A stretch of DNA of 64,000 bases from Dillenia suffruticosa. Taxonomy: Eukaryota; Streptophyta; Magnoliopsida; Dilleniales; Dilleniaceae. The first letter of the stretch is position 1, and the number at the start of each line of letters is the position of its first letter. The notes below the pieces were generated by a model that was not told the origin of the DNA, did not search any database, and saw nothing but the letters and a program-made list of their open reading frames with translations. The stretch is from assembly GCA_033439265.1 (NCBI GenBank), contig JAVTVX010000024.1, positions 868,001 through 932,000 on the forward strand, in the 5' to 3' direction. The translations under genes were made by a program, and so were the position numbers. Shown here piece by piece: positions 13,076 through 24,950 of this stretch.

Positions 13076-13399
13076 GAAAGTAAATGGAAAAACTTTTCAA
13101 ATAGACGAAAAATAAAATTTGCAATAAATAATGTAAAACAGTAATCAAACATAAAAACTTCAACTGAGCAAAATAATAAAATTCAACCAAGCACACTTCA
13201 GTAACCGACTCAATGACTTAAAAATAATCATCAACTGATCTTAAAAAAAAATCCAACTCAAAAAACAAACTCTACATTGATATTTAAATCGACTGTTATC
13301 GTATATCTACAAAATATATAAATCATATATACATAAATAATAAATCGTAAACAATCCCTTACAATCAACACGAAAACCAAATTTCCTGATGTCACATGT

Positions 13400-14935
13400 T
13401 TAGAAATAGAAAAAAGCAAACACAGGTTTTTATATGATCACTTCCATACAGCATATCATCATCATAAACAACACCACTCTCTAGCAGCTGGAAAAAGAAA
13501 AAAAAACCTTCAGCAGTAAACATGAAGAGTCGCAAAACAATCGCCAAGCAAAATAAATGTTTAGAAACTCAAATCTTCAAAATAGAGAAATCGCAACCAT
13601 ACAGAATAAAGTAACATTTTTGAATTAAAAATAAACACGAAAAGTAGCAAACAGAATAAAGGTAGAATCAAGTGAAACAAAGTAAATGTTTACAATAATA
13701 ACAACAAATTGAGTCTTATTCTCAAAATTTGGGATCGACCATTTGAGAAACAAATCTATAAAAGATAGAAAAAAGAGAAAAACAATAATAAAAAATATAT
13801 ATAAATAAATAAAAAGAAAAATAAAATAAAGAAAATAAAATAAGAGAAAAATAATATAAAAATAAATATATAAGTCGATAGATAAATATTTGAAATATAT
13901 TGATTTAATTTATGCGAATTCTACTATACCATCCATTCCTATTTAAGATCATTTTCTTTTCTAAACTTTTAATTTTCATATCTTTACGAATAACTTGTAT
14001 CCAAGTTTTCAATGGTCTATTTTTACGTTTTACTAGATTTCTTATATTTAAATTCTCGATTCTCATAATCGGTACATTTTTAGGTCTTTTTTGCACATAC
14101 CCGAACCACCTCAAACGACACTCTCATATTTTATCCATAATTAAACTAACTCCCAACTTGTTACGAATCTATTCATTTCTAATTCTATCTCTTTTAGTTT
14201 TTTCACACATTCACCTAAATATTTTCATTTCTGCTACAGTTATCTTATCCATAAAATAAATGTTTAAAAACAAGAAAGACAAACACAAATATTCACAACA
14301 GAGAGTAATCAAATAAATGCTTAGAAACACAAACTTTTATAATAAAGGAATCACCATTATACACCACAATCATCATCATTAGGCACACTAAAGTAACATT
14401 TTTGAATCAGAAATAAATATGAAGAGCAGCAAGCAGAATAAATGTAGAATAAAGCGGAACAAAGCAAATGTTAAGAAATAAGAAAAACAAACACAAACTT
14501 TCATAGCAGAGAGCAATCACTTCCGTAATGAGCAACTAAACGTCTCCATTTGATAACTTCCATACACCATATCATCATCATAAACAACACCACTCTCTAG
14601 GAGGTTTAAAAAAAATAAAAACTCAGCAGTAAACATAAAAAGTAGCAAAACAAATACCGAACAAAACAAATGCTTAAAAACACAAATCTTTAGAATAGAA
14701 AAATCGTCACCATTCGCCACAATCATCCTCATTAGGTATACCACTTTCCTCGACAAAAACTAAAGAAAGTAATATTTTTTTATAAGAAATAAATACGAAG
14801 AGTAGTAAGCAAAATAAAAGTGGAATAAAGTGAAACAAAGCAAATGTTAAGAAACGAGAAAGACAAACACAATCCTTCATAGCAGAGAGTAATTACTTCC
14901 ATAATGAGCAACCGAACGTCTTAATTTGCCCTACT
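13400..14935. repeat. Imperfect tandem array, interrupted by a LINE
   Basis: Shared blocks recur: catcatcataaacaacacc at ~13456 and 14569; aaagtaacatttttgaat at ~13611 and 14391, with a diverged copy near 14766; and gagagtaat-type blocks at ~14301, 14510 and 14884. Unit length is of the order of 370 bp, with rearrangements. No coding content is evident. Confidence 0.65.
13693..14256 (-). mobile_element. 5'-truncated RTE-type LINE insertion
   Basis: The minus strand encodes the C-terminal tail of a non-LTR reverse transcriptase (MRWFGYVQKRP, then KTWIQVIRKDMK and a final WYSRIRIN, about 14114-13905), a tail typical of plant RTE-like elements. Just upstream the frame contains a stop (near 14125), so it is dead. 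The 3' end has the usual TTGTTGTTATTATTG tail. The insertion is flanked by a perfect 10-bp duplication, taaatgttta, at 13683-13692 and 14257-14266. It landed inside the tandem array. Confidence 0.85.
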
Positions 14936-16790
14936 TAGAGAGTGATAAGAAAGAGATAGAGAGTACATCTGCCCCTTTTATAATGACTAACAAAATCACA
15001 CTAGTTCATCCATACGGTAAATAAAATGAGAAGAGAAAGTCTAATCACAGGATGCAAAGTCTAATCACCGAAAGCAAGCAATGAGTACCTAAAAGGAATG
15101 ACCTCATTTACTTTTTTTCCTCAAAAGTACAAAAGTAGGTAAATTGACAGAAATATCCAAACTCCTAAATCATCACAACAGCACAATATAAGAAGTCCAT
15201 CCTAAAAAAAGCAGGGGCAAAAAAAAATTTAATAAAGAGTCATTTCAACCATTGCAGCCATGCCTTCTGTGAAATCAGCAATAAAATCTACCATATTAAT
15301 ATTTTTGAAAATGAAAACAAGTGGTAGCAGAAGGGTTGTTGACACTTATATGATAAAAAAACAAAAATGATATTAAATGAAGAGAGAAAAAAATAAAAGA
15401 CCACGTTAGCTCCACCTCACCAATAAATAATTATCTTTTGCCAACCAGAGGATGATGAAATTTAAGTGGTACGGAATCTTTTACGTTTATATCTATATTG
15501 TTAAAAATGGGGATACTTTAAATAAGGCCGAAGGTGAAGGCGACACAGATCAAGTTCCTAAAAGGCAATTGATGGTTAATCATAGACCTAGTTAGGTCAG
15601 TGATCAAACAGGGATCATGCATATTCGCCACCCTTGTGTTTGATATATTAGAAAGGGTCTTCCTTTATTAGAAAATGAAAATATTAATCACTATTCAAAT
15701 TCAAAAGGTAGTAATCAAGTTTATTAGTAATACATGGACGCAAGCATTTGCCATGGCTACCATTTTCATCTTAAACATAATAATATAAGAGGTTATATAT
15801 TAATATATTTAATTTAATTTAATTTTTTTTATTATAATTATATATAAGTATATATAATATATATTAATATATGTTATCGAGTTATTCGATAAGTTTTTAA
15901 ATCTAAAATTCTATTATTTAATCTCGACGCAATTATATAATAAAACTGTTCGAATTTGATTTGAGTTCGGTCAAAATTGAATCGAATCCGGCCATTAACT
16001 CGGTCGGCATAACAACCCCGCTACAAGAGATATATTTATTAAATAATGGGCTTTTAAGGACTCCAGCATCTCTCCAACATCATAACTATTTTTAAGTTTT
16101 AACTAGTTGTTCAAGCTCTTCGATGATTGAATTTTTTGTTAGAAGGGCTATTGTAGTGGGAGTGGCAGCAAATGTTTGGCAATCCTGGGCAGAACTTATT
16201 CACAATTTTACATCAAACCCTTTTTTTTTAATAACCCACGGAATCGAATCCATACCAAATCCAATTTAAAAAAACTCTCCAAACTCAAAGGAAATTCTCT
16301 CTAACATAATCTTTGTTATTCATAAATTTTGAATCTGAAATTTGATTAAAAAATTTAATATATTTAAATAATCAAATCTATAAACAAGCAAATGGATTTT
16401 TTTAAAATGAAAATTTAATAGTAAAATTTTAAAATTATCATATTGTCAGAAATAATCCAAAAAGCTTCCATTCCATCTCTTTTTAAAAAATTTAATAGTA
16501 AAATTTTGTTAATGAATATATAATGGACTTCCATTTGTTATGAGTAGTGATAGAAAAACAAAGGAAGCCAAGTGAAGATATGCATGATAAATTTGCAAGA
16601 AGTTGGGAAATACCAATCTAGGGCAAGCAACAAATCATGAAACAGCAAAGACATGAAAGTTCCATTAAATGTTAAACTGAAACAAGAAAAGGGGGAAGAG
16701 TTCCCAAATCAAACATGTCAGGGGGGTTGGCTGTTTAGGTAAAGCCCTTTTAATTCGCCTGCACAGACCCTCATCATTTCTACCAAACAA
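14936..16790. other. Intergenic, AT-rich; no gene seen
   Basis: No coding region, RNA gene or clear transposon end was recognised. There are short AT-rich runs (15790-15870). This interval lies downstream of the lipid-transfer-protein gene, whose 3' UTR probably occupies the last few hundred bases. Confidence 0.5.
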
Positions 16791-16801
16791 GGTGGCTCGC
16801 C

Positions 16802-17976
16802 TTAAATGCTGCGACCAAAGAAGCAGGCTGGAAAAGCTTGAAAAATTATGACCATACAGATTGCAATCAGAGCTCCAAACTGGGTTCCAAGCCTTGATCC
16901 ACTGGAGCTATCAGAAGCCTGGGTAGATGTTCCTGAAGCTGTGGAAGGAGTTAAGGTTTCTGATGCTATTGTTGTGTTTGTGAAGATGCTGTAGGTTGGA
17001 TCAGATGGAGATAAGTTTAGCAGCTCTGTAAAAATCCATGAGCAAAACATTAGTAGTCATTAATCCTCACTTCTTGCCACAATTTTGACTCGGTCTAGGT
17101 GACTGTAACTCTCACCTGTCCCCAAACTTAATGGCAAAACAAACATCCATTTATTTTTAGAATCTTCTATGTGGATTATCAATTATTATAGCACAATTTG
17201 AAGCCATTAATATCCTACTCCAAATTCCACCATCCTTGAATTCAAACCAAAAAAGATAAAAAAAAAAAAAACCCTCCTTTTATTATCATTTTCCTTTTCC
17301 TTTCATCATTAAAAAATTACTAAAAAAAATCATAACAAGAAAGAAAATCAATTTTTGCAAAAGGAACCCACCCTTTACTTTTATAAAATAAAACCTCGTA
17401 GTACTAGATTTTCAAAGAATATTTCCATTTAGGGTTATTCTATGAATCTTTATCAACACTTGCAAGAATACGTCCTGGTTAACACAATTTTGATCATTTA
17501 ATTTTTTTTTTTTAATTTTAACTAACGAAATTTCTAATATCGTTAGATTAAATAAAACCATCTACCTAGAATAAATAAATGGCAACACTTTCATCTATAA
17601 AATGGAAACAATTTTTAAAGGGATACTAATACTTACTAGGACAGTCACTAAGACTAGCATTAGCCAACTTGCAAGCAGAAGGGAGCTGAAGCAACCTAGA
17701 CTCCTGCAAGCCCAAGCTCTTAACCTCCTGACTCCCATTATGTGCTTGCTGAATTATGTAACACAAGCAAACGGGCTTATCGTCCTTGATGCTCGACACC
17801 GACTTGCAACAATCCGCGGTAGGCGTCGCGGTCTTGGCCGTGGCATAACTCAAACACGAGCCCACCTTTGTGAACTCCGAGTTACACTCGTCCGCGATTG
17901 CACTCCCACCAAAACCAACCATTGCCATCAAGATCACAAGAAGAAACCCAAAAATCATAGATTCTTTAGGAGCCAT
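16802..17976 (-). CDS. LTPG1: GPI-anchored non-specific lipid transfer protein (LTPG1-like)
   Basis: Two exons, 17637-17976 and 16802-17025, phase-1 intron, predict 187 residues. Residues 1-28 are a signal peptide (cleavage likely after SAIA). The eight-cysteine motif is complete: C31, C41, C56-C57, C70-x-C72, C102, C112. A Ser/Thr-rich stretch follows (residues ~122-160). The C-terminus is a hydrophobic tail, GALIAICMVIIFQAF, typical of a GPI-anchor signal. Family knowledge: LTPGs sit on the outer face of the plasma membrane and help export wax and cutin lipids to the cuticle. Residues CLCYIIQQA and the exon junction after the last cysteine (CPK-LL) resemble Arabidopsis LTPG1 (At1g27950). 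Start: first ATG, in front of the signal peptide. Confidence 0.9.
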
Positions 17977-18179
17977 GGTTTTTTTTCCTTGGATTTTTTG
18001 AGTTTGAAGAGGCTTTTGTAATAGGTGTTAATGAGAAGGTTGATTGTTGTTTGTTGGTTGTGGGAAGTCAGGCTGTGAGGGTGGTTTTTAATGAGAGGTA
18101 GTTGGGAAAAGTTATGAGGGGGGAGGGTGTGTTTCATTGGTATTTGTCGGCTCTCGCAGCATGAGAGAGAAGAGGATGA

Positions 18180-20640
18180 TCGTTTGATTTAAATGCAGCC
18201 TATGTTACACGTGGTCTGGTGCGCATCAACGTGGCGCTTTTAATGTTTTCGTTAATGGGTTTTTTGCATGTGAGCCTGAAAAGTTGATTAGGCACAGATC
18301 AGAAAGTGCACCATAATTTTAATATTATGGCGGCGTAATTGCATTCTGCTAGCAAAGACGACTATTTAAATCCATCTAAAAATGTTATAGCAGCATTAAA
18401 AATTTGGAGGCTACCACAGAAACCACTAGGCCTTAGCTTCGAAAAATGCTTTTCTCTCTATCAAGTTTTTTGAAGGAGACATCATAAAGGTATTTTGTTT
18501 TCTAATACAAAAAAAAAAAAAAAAAGATAGCCATTCCAACGTCCATATGACCTTCCCATTTATTCACAAATTTTTAAGGTATCAGTCATTTTCCTATTTA
18601 AAACTTTTGATCAAATTAAAATTACTTTTTACAGATAATCAGAAATCCCTTGTTATTATTGTCAAACAAGTCTCCATGGTCTCAAAGCTGGTTTCCTATA
18701 GACAAAGATTCAATCGACTAGGCATAGGTTTTCTCTTTAAGAGTGATTCTTTGTTATCTTTTGTTCAAGCGACCCAATAGATCTCAGCTCTCCATCGCTG
18801 CATTCAATTGAGAATCAAGGTGCTTGTAATCTCCGTCACGCCACGACCAGGAGGAAAATGCGAAGTGTCATTTTTATTAACTTATTAATTTTAAAATATT
18901 TTATTTTTTAAAAAATTGAATTAAAAAATTAAATTAAAGAAAAAATAATCAAAATTAATTTGATTTGATTTAATAAAATATTTTTAAAAAATTATTAAAT
19001 TCATTATTTTATATATACAATATAGTAAAATTTTTCAATTTTCATCTAACGAAAATGTGGCTTATTTTATTGAGGGAAGTTAAGAATTGGAATGAGTGAA
19101 TAATATTTTTCCTTGTTTGGTAGATTAACGAAGAGAGTTGCTGTGAACAAGACAAAACCCTGACGTATTTTGATTTTTGTTTCAAACTACAAATTTGTCC
19201 ATTGCTGGTTCGGCTCCGGGATAAGGTGGATGGATTAGACTCATCTCAACATATGAACACATTGGAAATGAACAAAAGCCTAATTCTTTTTGGTAGTTTC
19301 CCAGCTATGGTTTGAGTCAAACGAGGTGGAAATTAAAGTTCGGATTTAAATATTAAAAATATAAAAAATTATATCGAGAGAAATTAAAAATCTGATAATA
19401 AATTAAGCTGAATTAATCAAAAACTTTGGATATTAGTCGGCCAATTAATAGAAAAAAATGTCAGATTTACAACCTGACAATAAATTGAATCGAATTACTG
19501 GGAGACTCATCAAGTAACTTAAAAAAAAGGGGCTACGTCGGAACGCACCTCTGACAAGAGTCCGTCACCTAGTTTTGATTCTAGACAGTCCAAGCGTGGC
19601 CTTGACTGGTCCTACACTATGCCCATATGTTGAATATGAATTCGTCCGTAAATTGATCTCGGTTTGAGTTCCCATTGGATGGTGAGGTTCGAGTGAGATG
19701 TGAGAAAGAGAATATGCACGCCATGTGACATTCACACGAAGCCAGAACTTTATTTTTGGGAGAGTAGAGCAAAAAAAATATTAATAAAAATATGCATATT
19801 AAAATTTTTTTCCCACAATATCAAGGGAGTAACCCCCACTTAGCTTCGCCATCTTCGCCATTGCCTATGCCTATAGGTTCAAATGGGCCTTTTTTTCTCT
19901 GTTCATAATCTCCCTAAATATGCACCGACCCTACTATTTCATTGTTCGAAGGGCAACTAGTTGTTTCCATTTTATTTTTTATATGACGAGATAGGTTCAA
20001 ATGGGCCTGTTCTCGCTTGTGTCACCACTTCACCCGAGGCCATTGCCCAAGATAAGGTCGGCTGACCTAACCTACCCATGCTGAACTGAAAAACAAGATA
20101 GACCTGCAAACCAAAGCCTATAAAGAAGCTTGCAACCCAACTGTTACAAAATCAGGAGGATGCCGTGGCAACTGAATACGCTTTTTTGATCCATTCAAGC
20201 GCATCACATTGGCTTCTTAAAAGTTAAAAAGTAGATTTTGTTGGACACACGATTTCATGTATTTACCATATACAGAAATTGTTGTTTGTGAGGGTTATTA
20301 ACTCTTAGAAACATAGTAAATCTTGTAACAAAAAAAAAAAAAAACCGTAAATCTTGCACGTTATTAATGCGTTTTGTCCCCAAGAAAAAGCAATATTTTA
20401 GGAATCATATCGTATGGTCGCATATTTCATAGGGAGAGTTAATAATAGTTTCCCAAACCCATACGAAGGTTCTGTTGCTAAGATTGGACTTGGACCAGGA
20501 CATAAGATCAGAAGACATCTTACTTATTGTACGGACACACAAATGGGGCGACAGAAACGGAGCTTTTTCTCTGAAAAACCGATGATATTCCATCATCCTG
20601 CAATTTTTGCGATCCATATTTTCGCACCTCGTCATCCAAG
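18180..20640. other. Intergenic between divergent LTPG1 and AGM1-like genes
   Basis: Probably holds the divergent promoters of the two flanking genes. There is a 17-base A tract at ~18509-18525 and AT-rich runs near 18880-19030. Open frames at 18547 and 20405-20671 show no recognisable protein. No RNA gene was seen. Confidence 0.5.
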
Positions 20641-20674
20641 ATTAATGCTACCTATGAAAGAGATCAAATAAAAG

Positions 20675-20683
<9 letters not shown>

Positions 20684-20727
<44 letters not shown>
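20684..20727 (+). repeat. (CT)n microsatellite in the leader of the AGM1-like gene
   Basis: About 44 bp of near-perfect CT repeat, 150 bp upstream of the ATG of the DUF579 gene. CT tracts in 5' leaders or core promoters are common in plants and may affect expression. Confidence 0.8.
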
Positions 20728-20729
<2 letters not shown>

Positions 20730-20877
20730 AATGCTTCAATCAACACAATTTCAAAAGTCAACGAAAGACCCTTCAGGCAGAAGTTCGTGAAACATTGAAT
20801 GTTTTTGACATTTACATACACAAACGTTGAATTCGCAAAACATAAGAAGCATTTGGAGAAAGGACTTTCCATAAAAA

Positions 20878-21714
20878 ATGAAGGCGGTAAGCCATCGGCA
20901 TTTGCCTCGCAGTTTAGGTCTCCTCGCCGCGGGATTGGGGGGTCTAATAAGCGGCGCGTTGCTCGTGTCCAGCTTCAACGCCGCGAGCACTTCATTCGCA
21001 TTTTGCAAACCCGACGCCGTTTATCCACAGACGACGCCGATGCAGCTCAAAGCCATTTTCCACTATGCCACGTCAAAGGTGGTCCCACAACAATCCCCCG
21101 CCGAAATCCGACTCTCTTTCGACGTCCTTGTATCAATCGCGCCTTGCAACTTCCTCGTCTTTGGACTCGGTCACGATTCTCTCATGTGGGCCAGCCTTAA
21201 TCCACGTGGCACCACCATATTCCTCGAAGAAGACCCCAGTTGGGTTATCGGAATACTTAAAAACGCACCATCTCTTCATGCCCGACCTGTCAAGTATCCG
21301 ACCCGGCTATCCCAAGCGGACTCTCTGCTCTCCACTTACAAATCCGAGCCTGCATGCTTACCTGGCAATGCAAGCCTACGTGGCAACAACAGATGCAAGC
21401 TGGCATTACGTGATTTGCCGCATGAAGTGTACGAGAAAGAGTGGGACGTGATCATGATCGACGGACCACGTGGGTATTTCGAGGATGCGCCAGGTAGGAT
21501 GGGAGTGATCTATTCGGCTGCTGTGATGGCACGTGCGAGGAAGAAATCTGGTGTGACACACGTGTTCTTGCATGATGTTAATCGGAGGGTTGAGAAAACA
21601 TATGCTGAGAAGTTCCTATGCAGGAAATATTTGGTCAAGGGCGTTGGGAGGCTCTGGCATTTTGAAATTCCTCCAGCTAAGTCGACTGATCTTCACGCGA
21701 CCACGTTTTGCTAG
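20878..21714 (+). CDS. AGM1: DUF579 arabinogalactan glucuronic acid O-methyltransferase-like
   Basis: Single-exon frame of 278 residues. A short basic N-terminus and a membrane segment at ~12-31 fit a type II Golgi protein. The DUF579 core shows PCNFLVFGLGHDSLMWASLN (89-108, the S-adenosylmethionine-binding Gly motif), TTIFLEEDPSW (112-122), DVIMIDGPRGY (190-200), DAPGRM (203-208) and THVFLHDVNR (227-236). Conserved family cysteines (C43, C90, C160, C173, C248, C278) are present. The family methylates 4-O of glucuronic acid on xylan (GXM) or arabinogalactan proteins (AGM). The LLSTYKSEP and VGRLWHFEIP segments and the gene's position fit the AGM branch (At1g27930/At1g67330, from memory) better than the GXM or IRX15 branches. 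The exact substrate is inferred. Confidence 0.9.
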   Translation: MKAVSHRHLPRSLGLLAAGLGGLISGALLVSSFNAASTSFAFCKPDAVYPQTTPMQLKAIFHYATSKVVPQQSPAEIRLSFDVLVSIAPCNFLVFGLGHDSLMWASLNPRGTTIFLEEDPSWVIGILKNAPSLHARPVKYPTRLSQADSLLSTYKSEPACLPGNASLRGNNRCKLALRDLPHEVYEKEWDVIMIDGPRGYFEDAPGRMGVIYSAAVMARARKKSGVTHVFLHDVNRRVEKTYAEKFLCRKYLVKGVGRLWHFEIPPAKSTDLHATTFC

Positions 21715-21853
21715 CTAGAGTAGAAAGAACAATCTTAGATAAATTAAAATATCACTGGAATAATTTTTTTTTGTTATTATATGTACCGATATCTGAAATT
21801 ATATTCTAACTAATTCAATTCGAGATTTATAATGATCCATTTAAAAGATTATC

Positions 21854-22387
21854 TGTAACAGTATAAAAATGTTAGTTGAATTCTTGCGACTAATATTAGT
21901 TAGATGGTTATGTTAATTGATAGCTTTGTGTTTGTATAAAATGCAAAGGAAGCAATGACAATGGCAGACTATGAATCGGTGATTCTATCTCTCTGGCTTC
22001 CCTCTTTTCTCCTGCTCTCTCTCTCTACTTCTCCCCCTTATTCAATCTCTCTCCCTCTCTTCCTCTCTCTATTTCTCTCCCTCTCCCTCTCCCTCTCCCT
22101 CTGTTTCTTCTCCCCTGTTACTCTGTTTCTGTCCTCTCTCTCTCTAACTTCAACCTCTCTCTCTACTTCTTTCTCTCTCAATTCTTCTCTCGTTCTCTCT
22201 TTCTATCCCAACACTTCCATTTACAATCATTTGCTATGAATCCCGTCACAACCACCATGACATCTCATTTCACTTTCCCGACACTTCCCATGCTCTGTTT
22301 TGCAGCTCTCACATTCTGTTTTATATTTCCTAGGTCACAGTAACTCGGTAAGCTTTACTTTCCATTTTGGGTTGTTGGGTTGTGCCA
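21854..22387 (+). repeat. 5' LTR
   Basis: 534 bp. Contains a TATA-like TATAAAATGCAAAGG (~21936) and a long CT-rich stretch (21995-22200). The end is judged from loss of similarity to the 3' LTR and from the primer binding site, and is good to a few bases. Confidence 0.85.
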
Positions 22388-22618
22388 AAATGGTATCAGA
22401 GCCTACGGTTCTCGACAAAAGAATTCAAAAATCATCCAAATGGTAAAAGGCACCCCGTTTGAAGCCATTGACAAGCAGAAACACAAGGTGAAGATGCAAG
22501 AATTCCAGATAGAGTTAGGGTCTCAAATTCGAAGATCAAAAACCAGAAACTTGTAGCCAACACAGAAACCAATAAATCTAGCTATAATTGTGGGAGTAGG
22601 AGGACAAAAACTTCAACA

Positions 22619-22985
22619 ATGGCTAAAGATATTCATTTGCAAGTGCTTACAGCACTTGATGCTGTAAAGACCCAATTGTACCACTTCACAGCAATTATAA
22701 TTACTAGAAGGGGATTCTTCCCTAATGCCTATGATCTTTTCAGTATTTTTATAGTCACAAAGCTTCTCGGCCGCTTATACTACTATGATCAGGGCTACCC
22801 CAAGCCTGGCACTCTCTCCACCCAATGTGGCGGCAACTGTCAATAGTGTCCTCTCTGTGGCATCCTCGCTGGTCAGCTCTTCTTTGGGTGGCTCGGCGAC
22901 AAAATGGGCCGGAAAAAGGTTTATAGTTTGACACTTGATCTCATGGTTGTGTGCTCACTTGCTTCTGGCCTTTCATTTGGAAAAG
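22619..22985 (+). pseudogene. PHT1: Captured N-terminal fragment of a PHT1 phosphate transporter
   Basis: Starts at an ATG with the family's typical opening: [20 protein letters not shown], then [14 protein letters not shown] and [12 protein letters not shown] 1-base gain near 22816 shifts the frame and gives a stop at 22844-22846. A 1-base loss just after (~22848) restores the frame, and the sequence continues with the signature [18 protein letters not shown] and [10 protein letters not shown], ending near 22985. This is about the first 120 residues of a ~530-residue H+/phosphate symporter, covering only the first few membrane helices, so it cannot transport. It lies wholly inside the LTR element, in the same orientation. 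Confidence 0.88.
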
Positions 22986-23093
22986 AGACCAAGTGGTATC
23001 ATAGCAAAATGATTAACAGACAAGGATCTTATTTCTGCCCGATTGCTAAACTTTCATCCCTGAGGGCAAGGATGATTATAAAGGGGAGGGTAT

Positions 23094-23594
23094 TGTAACA
23101 GTATAGAAAGGTTAGTTGAATTCTTGCAACCAATATTAGTTAGACGGTTATGTTAGTTGATAGGTTTGTATTTGTATAAAATGCAAAGGAAGCAATGACA
23201 ATGACAGACTATAAATTGGTGATTCTATCTCTCTGGCTTCCCTCTTTTCTCCTACTCTCTCTCTCTACTTCTCTCCCCTTATTCTATCTCTCTCTTCCTC
23301 TCTTCCTCTCTCTCTATTTCTCTCCCTTTCCCTCTCCCTCTCCCTCTGTTTCTCTCCTCTCTCTCTCTAACTTCTACCTCTCTCTCAATTCTTCTCTCTT
23401 TCTCTCTTTCTATCCCAACACTTCCATTTACAATCATTTGCCATGAATCCCGTCACAACCACCATAACATCTCATTTCACTTTCCCGGCACTTCCCATGC
23501 TCTGTTTTGCAGCTCTCACATTCTGTTTTATATTTTCTTGGTTACAGTTACTCGATAGGCTTTACTTTCCATTTTGGGTTGTTGGGTCGTGACG
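23094..23594 (+). repeat. 3' LTR
   Basis: About 501 bp, shorter than the 5' LTR mainly through deletions in the CT-rich stretch. Begins TGTAACAG directly after the purine tract. The final bases gtgacg have probably mutated from a CA end. Confidence 0.85.
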
Positions 23595-23699
23595 CTATCC
23601 TCACAATTTAGTTTGCTTTATGTTCAAATCGCGAGTCAAATTCATGATCTTAGTTAAAGGAGTTAACATTATATATCACTAGGCCAACTAATTATTGAT

Positions 23700-24573
<874 letters not shown>

Positions 24574-24639
24574 CCGCCTTGAGCAGAGCAAAATATCTTA
24601 CTGCATATGTTATGGAGGTCCCTACTAGGGATGTTATGA

Positions 24640-24950
24640 CACTCGAGTCGAGTTGGGTATTACCAATACCCGAGCTCGGCTCGAGTGCTTTTTACTTAAG
24701 CTCGAACTCGAGCTCGAGCTCGTCGGACTTGAAATTTTGAAGCTCGAACTCGAGCTCGAAGTGTCATCGAGAAGCTCGAACTCGAGTATCGCGAGCCTAA
24801 CGGATGAAGGATTGGACCCGAGCTCGAGCTCGAACTCGAACCCGAGATCAAGCTCGAGCCCGAATCCGAGATAGTATCCGAGCCCAAGCTCGAGCCCGGG
24901 ATCATACCCGAGCCCGAACTCAAACCCGGGATCATACCCGAGCTCGAGTG
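24640..24950. repeat. hAT left subterminal repeat array (CTCGAGCTCGA)
   Basis: More than a dozen overlapping GAGCTCG/CTCGAAC motifs inside the left TIR. Long Arg/Ala or Ser-rich frames here are repeat artefacts. Confidence 0.85.

Larger units (their letters stand above)
4696..13080. repeat. AT-rich tandem block with interspersed hairpin minisatellite
   Basis: About 8.4 kb of extremely AT-rich DNA without a credible gene. Landmark sequences recur. Gatttcatacaataaatta is at ~6924, 8564 and (first base changed) 10112. Aatgataaaaatattta is at ~7528, 9160 and 11387. A gtgcgtggtgtgcgt-type motif is at ~4985, 5570, 7455, 9090 and 11320. This implies diverged units of ~1.55-1.65 kb, the last one expanded by inserted DNA. 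Between units lie clusters built on gttctg...cagaac, which form hairpins (near 5115, 5690, 6460, 7700, 8150, 9340, 9700, 10830, 11565 and 12930). The sequence may be the body of a non-autonomous Helitron or a decayed satellite. Confidence 0.7.
21854..23594 (+). mobile_element. Non-autonomous LTR retrotransposon carrying a PHT1 gene fragment
   Basis: Long terminal repeats at 21854-22387 and 23094-23594 both begin TGTAACAGTATA. Three bases after the 5' LTR is a primer binding site, TGGTATCAGAGC (22391-22402), complementary to the 3' end of initiator tRNA-Met. A purine tract (aaaggggaggg) precedes the 3' LTR. Flanking 5-mers ttatc (21849-21853) and ctatc (23595-23599) are a 4/5 target duplication. 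The internal part is only ~706 bp: a gag-like opening frame at about 22441-22555, then captured transporter sequence, and no protease, integrase or reverse transcriptase. It must have moved with enzymes supplied in trans. The LTRs are ~90% alike by eye with several indels, so the insertion is not very recent. Confidence 0.9.
21763..23697 (-). repeat. SINE-like repeat, copy B, split by an LTR retrotransposon
   Basis: The outer pieces 21763-21853 and 23595-23697 together match copy A at 4231-4404: ccgatatctgaaattatatt and aatgatccatttaaaa on the left; gttcaaatcgcgagtcaaat and ttatatatcactaggccaac on the right. The LTR element sits exactly between them, so it inserted into an existing repeat. 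Confidence 0.65.

Noticed and set aside
20405-20872. Frames on both strands just upstream of the DUF579 gene
   Set aside because: They overlap each other, run into the CT repeat and show no known domain; the region is more likely promoter and leader.
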